A stretch of 15,459 nucleotides of DNA, taken from assembly GCA_025450955.1 (NCBI GenBank), contig JANWLJ010000059.1:1-15459 (forward strand). The letters run 5' to 3'. This document shows, piece after piece, positions 13,396 to 15,459 of the stretch. Position numbers and translations under genes: made by a program. The stretch is from Polyangium sp. (in: bacteria) (GTDB taxonomy: Bacteria > Myxococcota_A > Polyangia > Palsa-1104). The number at the start of each line of letters is the position of its first letter. Within the stretch, counting starts at the first letter, position 1. The notes under the pieces were generated by a model that worked only from the letters and a program-made list of their open reading frames with translations, was not told the DNA's origin and made no database searches.

Positions 13396-15459
13396 AGACG
13401 AAGGAGCCTGGAATGAGGGGTCCGAGCGCTCTCGGTCTGGCGATGTTCCTCATCGGGGTGCCGCTCATCGCGCACGCCGAGCCGAACGTCGTCACCCAGG
13501 TGGTGGCGCGCGCCGACGGCGCTCGCACCATCATCACGGTTCACGGCACCGCCACGCCCAGCTTCACCGCTTATCGGCTGGAGCGGCCGTCTCGGGTGGT
13601 GGTCGATCTCGCCGACGGGCGGCTCGCCACCGCCGACGGGCCGATCGACGTCGACACCTGGGCGGTCGGGCAGATCGCGACGGCGCAATACGCCGACGAG
13701 GCGAGCCGCACCGCGCGGGTGATGATCGGGTTCAAGCGGGCGTCGAGCTATGACGTGCGCGCCAAGGGGCACGACGTGATCATCACCGTCACCCCGAATG
13801 AAAAGCCGCCCGCCGACGCGCTCAAGGCCGAGCGCGCCAAGGCGGCCGAGGCGCTCCAGCGCCGGCAACAAGCGGAAGCGGCGGCCGACGTGAGCGAGGC
13901 GCGGCGCAAGCAGGCGGACGCGGCGGCGGCCGAGAGTGAACAGAAGCGCAAGGCGGCCGAGGCGGAGCTCGGCCGGGTGCAGGCGTCGCTCAAGCAGGCG
14001 CGCACCGACGAGCAGGCGCGGATGAACGCGCAGGCCGCGGCCGAGCGCGCGCAGCTCGACGCCGGATCGCGGGCGCAGGCGGCGGAGCGCAAGGCGACGC
14101 AGGCCAAGGCGCGGGCGCAGGCGGCGCAGGCGGAGCTCGAGCGGATCGTGGCGGCGCGGCAGGCGGAGCAGGCGCGGCTTCTGGCGGCGCAGCTGAGCAC
14201 GCAGGCGGCGCAGAAGAGCGCCGAGACGGCGCAGAGCAAGGCCAAGGCCGCGCAAGCGAGCGCGCAGGCGGCGCAAAAGAGCGCCCAGGCGGCGCAGGAC
14301 AGCGCGAACGCGGCGCAAAAGGGCGCGCAGGCGGAAAAGGCGCGGCTCGACTCGCTCAAGGCGCAGGCCGACGCGCTGGTCAAGACCCGCGAGGCCGAAG
14401 CGCAGAAGCTCGCCGCGACCCAGGCCCAGGCGCGCAAGCTCGAGGCGGCCAAGGCGACGCGGCTCAAAGAGGCGCAGGCGGCGGCCGAAGAGCGCGCGCA
14501 GGCGAGCCAGGCGGCGCAGGCGGCCGAGGAGCGGCGGCTGAGGGCGCAGGCCGACGAGGCGGCGCGGCTGGCGCAAGCGGCGCAGGCGGCGGAGAAGCTC
14601 GAGCACGCGCAGTCGGCGATCGCGGCGGCGCAGAAGAAAGCGGAAGACGCGGCGCAGGCGGCCAAGACGGAGCTTGCGCGGCTCGATGGAATCCGGAGCG
14701 AGTCCGAGCGGATGGCGGAGGCGGCGGAGGCGGCGCGGCTCGACGTCAATCGCCAGCGCGCCGAGAGTCAGCGGCTCCTGGCGCTGCAGGCGGCGGAGCG
14801 GGCGCGGCTCGATCACGAGCGCGCCGAGGCGACTCGGGTGGCGGCGGCGCGCGCGCAGGCGGCGCATCAGGCGTCGCGTTCGGCCGAGCTGGCGAACCTG
14901 TCGGCGGGCAAGCTCGAGGCGGCCGAGCGCGAAGCGCGCCGGATCGCGGCCGAGCGGGCCAGGGAGAGCGCGCGGCTCGAAGCGGTGCAAAAAGAGGCGC
15001 AGGCGCTCGCCGAGACCCGCAAGGCCGAGGTGCAGAAGCTCGACGCCGCGCGTGCCGAGGCGCGCAAGGTGACCGACGAGAGAGCGGCGCAGCTCAAGGC
15101 GCTGGTCGAAGAGAAGCAGGCCGAGCTGAAGGCGCTCGCCGAAAGGCGCGCCACCGAGCTGCGCCAGCTCGACGACGAGCGGGCCGTCGAGGACAAGGCG
15201 ATCGCGGATCGGCGCGCCGAGCACGCCACGCTCGATCACCAGGTGGCGGCGGCCAAGCGCGAGCTGCAGCGCCTCGAGCGCGAAGCGAACAAGCGGCTGG
15301 CGATCGTGCCGACGCCGGCCAAGGTGGCGGCCGCCGCGCCGGAAGCGCGCGCGTCCAAGAGCGCGCCGAAGATCTCGCCGGCGGAGCTGCGGGCGGCGCT
15401 GCCGGTCGAGAAGGTGGCGGCGCGCATCCACGACGTGCGGTTCGACGACGCGGCGGATC
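13392..15459 (+). CDS. pilQ: Type IV pilus secretin PilQ, N-terminal part, with giant coiled-coil insert
   Basis: The ATG at 13392 overlaps the pilP stop (ATGA), and 689 codons follow without a stop to the window edge; the secretin domain is outside. Residues 1-29 are a signal peptide (hydrophobic stretch ending IAHA). Residues about 32-137 contain an AMIN-like beta domain (YRLERPSRVVVDLADGRL, 57-74, is the core), which in PilQ binds peptidoglycan. Residues about 140-637 are almost pure Ala, Gln, Glu, Lys, Arg, Leu and Ser with heptad patterning, i.e. a TolA-like coiled coil. A Pro/Ala/Lys linker follows, and ARIHDVRFDD (677-686) begins what looks like a second AMIN domain. The gene identity rests on position after pilP and the AMIN signature. 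The coiled coil is not found in the PilQ proteins I know (Neisseria, Pseudomonas, Myxococcus xanthus). A distinct AMIN-domain protein is the alternative. Confidence 0.85.
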   Translation, partial: MKTKEPGMRGPSALGLAMFLIGVPLIAHAEPNVVTQVVARADGARTIITVHGTATPSFTAYRLERPSRVVVDLADGRLATADGPIDVDTWAVGQIATAQYADEASRTARVMIGFKRASSYDVRAKGHDVIITVTPNEKPPADALKAERAKAAEALQRRQQAEAAADVSEARRKQADAAAAESEQKRKAAEAELGRVQASLKQARTDEQARMNAQAAAERAQLDAGSRAQAAERKATQAKARAQAAQAELERIVAARQAEQARLLAAQLSTQAAQKSAETAQSKAKAAQASAQAAQKSAQAAQDSANAAQKGAQAEKARLDSLKAQADALVKTREAEAQKLAATQAQARKLEAAKATRLKEAQAAAEERAQASQAAQAAEERRLRAQADEAARLAQAAQAAEKLEHAQSAIAAAQKKAEDAAQAAKTELARLDGIRSESERMAEAAEAARLDVNRQRAESQRLLALQAAERARLDHERAEATRVAAARAQAAHQASRSAELANLSAGKLEAAEREARRIAAERARESARLEAVQKEAQALAETRKAEVQKLDAARAEARKVTDERAAQLKALVEEKQAELKALAERRATELRQLDDERAVEDKAIADRRAEHATLDHQVAAAKRELQRLEREANKRLAIVPTPAKVAAAAPEARASKSAPKISPAELRAALPVEKVAARIHDVRFDDAAD
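14205..14330 (+). repeat. Six 21-bp imperfect tandem repeats in pilQ
   Basis: Starting at 14205, 14226, 14247, 14268, 14289 and 14310, six units encode heptads of the form (A/T)-A-Q-x-x-A-x, for example AAQKSAQ, AAQDSAN and AAQKGAQ. The DNA units begin mostly GCGGCGCA(G/A). This is an Ala-rich heptad array in the middle of the coiled coil and probably grew by unit duplication. Confidence 0.7.

Noticed and set aside
14205..14330. CRISPR-like array
   Set aside because: The 21-bp units are contiguous, in frame and codon-phased inside pilQ, with no spacers.
13308..15431. A 707-codon open frame on the minus strand, Arg/Leu-rich
   Set aside because: It is antisense to pilP/pilQ. The GCG/CAG/GAG-rich coiled-coil codons on the plus strand leave the opposite strand free of stops, and the product is low-complexity Arg/Leu with no domain.

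Overview
The window is strongly GC-rich, densely coded DNA from a Gram-negative bacterium. Three things suggest a myxobacterium or relative (Myxococcota): the type IV pilus order pilM-N-O-P-Q, several secreted lipoproteins with Asp/Met/Ala/Pro-rich tails, and a large secreted VWA-like lipoprotein. This placement is inference from gene content and style; no rRNA or other marker is present.

Left part (1-5357). Two minus-strand lipoprotein genes, one cut by the window edge and one with a c-type haem motif, face a plus-strand lipoprotein that carries a single CATCH motif; the two divergent start codons share one CATG. Next comes a tight minus-strand operon read from 5152 to 2324: an Est30-like monoacylglycerol lipase/carboxylesterase, glycerol kinase (glpK) and a small cytochrome c-like lipoprotein. 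The first two fit glycerol release and phosphorylation.

Middle part (5358-8488). An FHA-GGDEF diguanylate cyclase lies on the plus strand behind a good sigma-70-like promoter. It converges on a minus-strand VWA-like lipoprotein gene that has a clear promoter, Shine-Dalgarno and rho-independent terminator. A roughly 490-bp gene-free stretch follows, holding paired operator-like dyads, 20-bp direct repeats and two perfect hairpins.

Right part (8489-15459), all plus strand. A sigma-54-dependent response regulator of NtrC type is followed by an AT-rich palindromic control region, a small XRE-type regulator and the pil alignment complex and secretin genes. pilN to pilQ overlap end to end. PilM (cytoplasmic actin-like), PilN and PilO (inner membrane), PilP (lipoprotein) and PilQ (outer membrane secretin) normally form one trans-envelope pilus machine. 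The most unusual feature is pilQ: after a signal peptide and one AMIN-like domain, the frame runs through about 500 residues of Ala/Gln/Glu/Lys/Arg-rich predicted coiled coil before a second AMIN-like domain begins at the window edge. The secretin domain itself would lie beyond the window.
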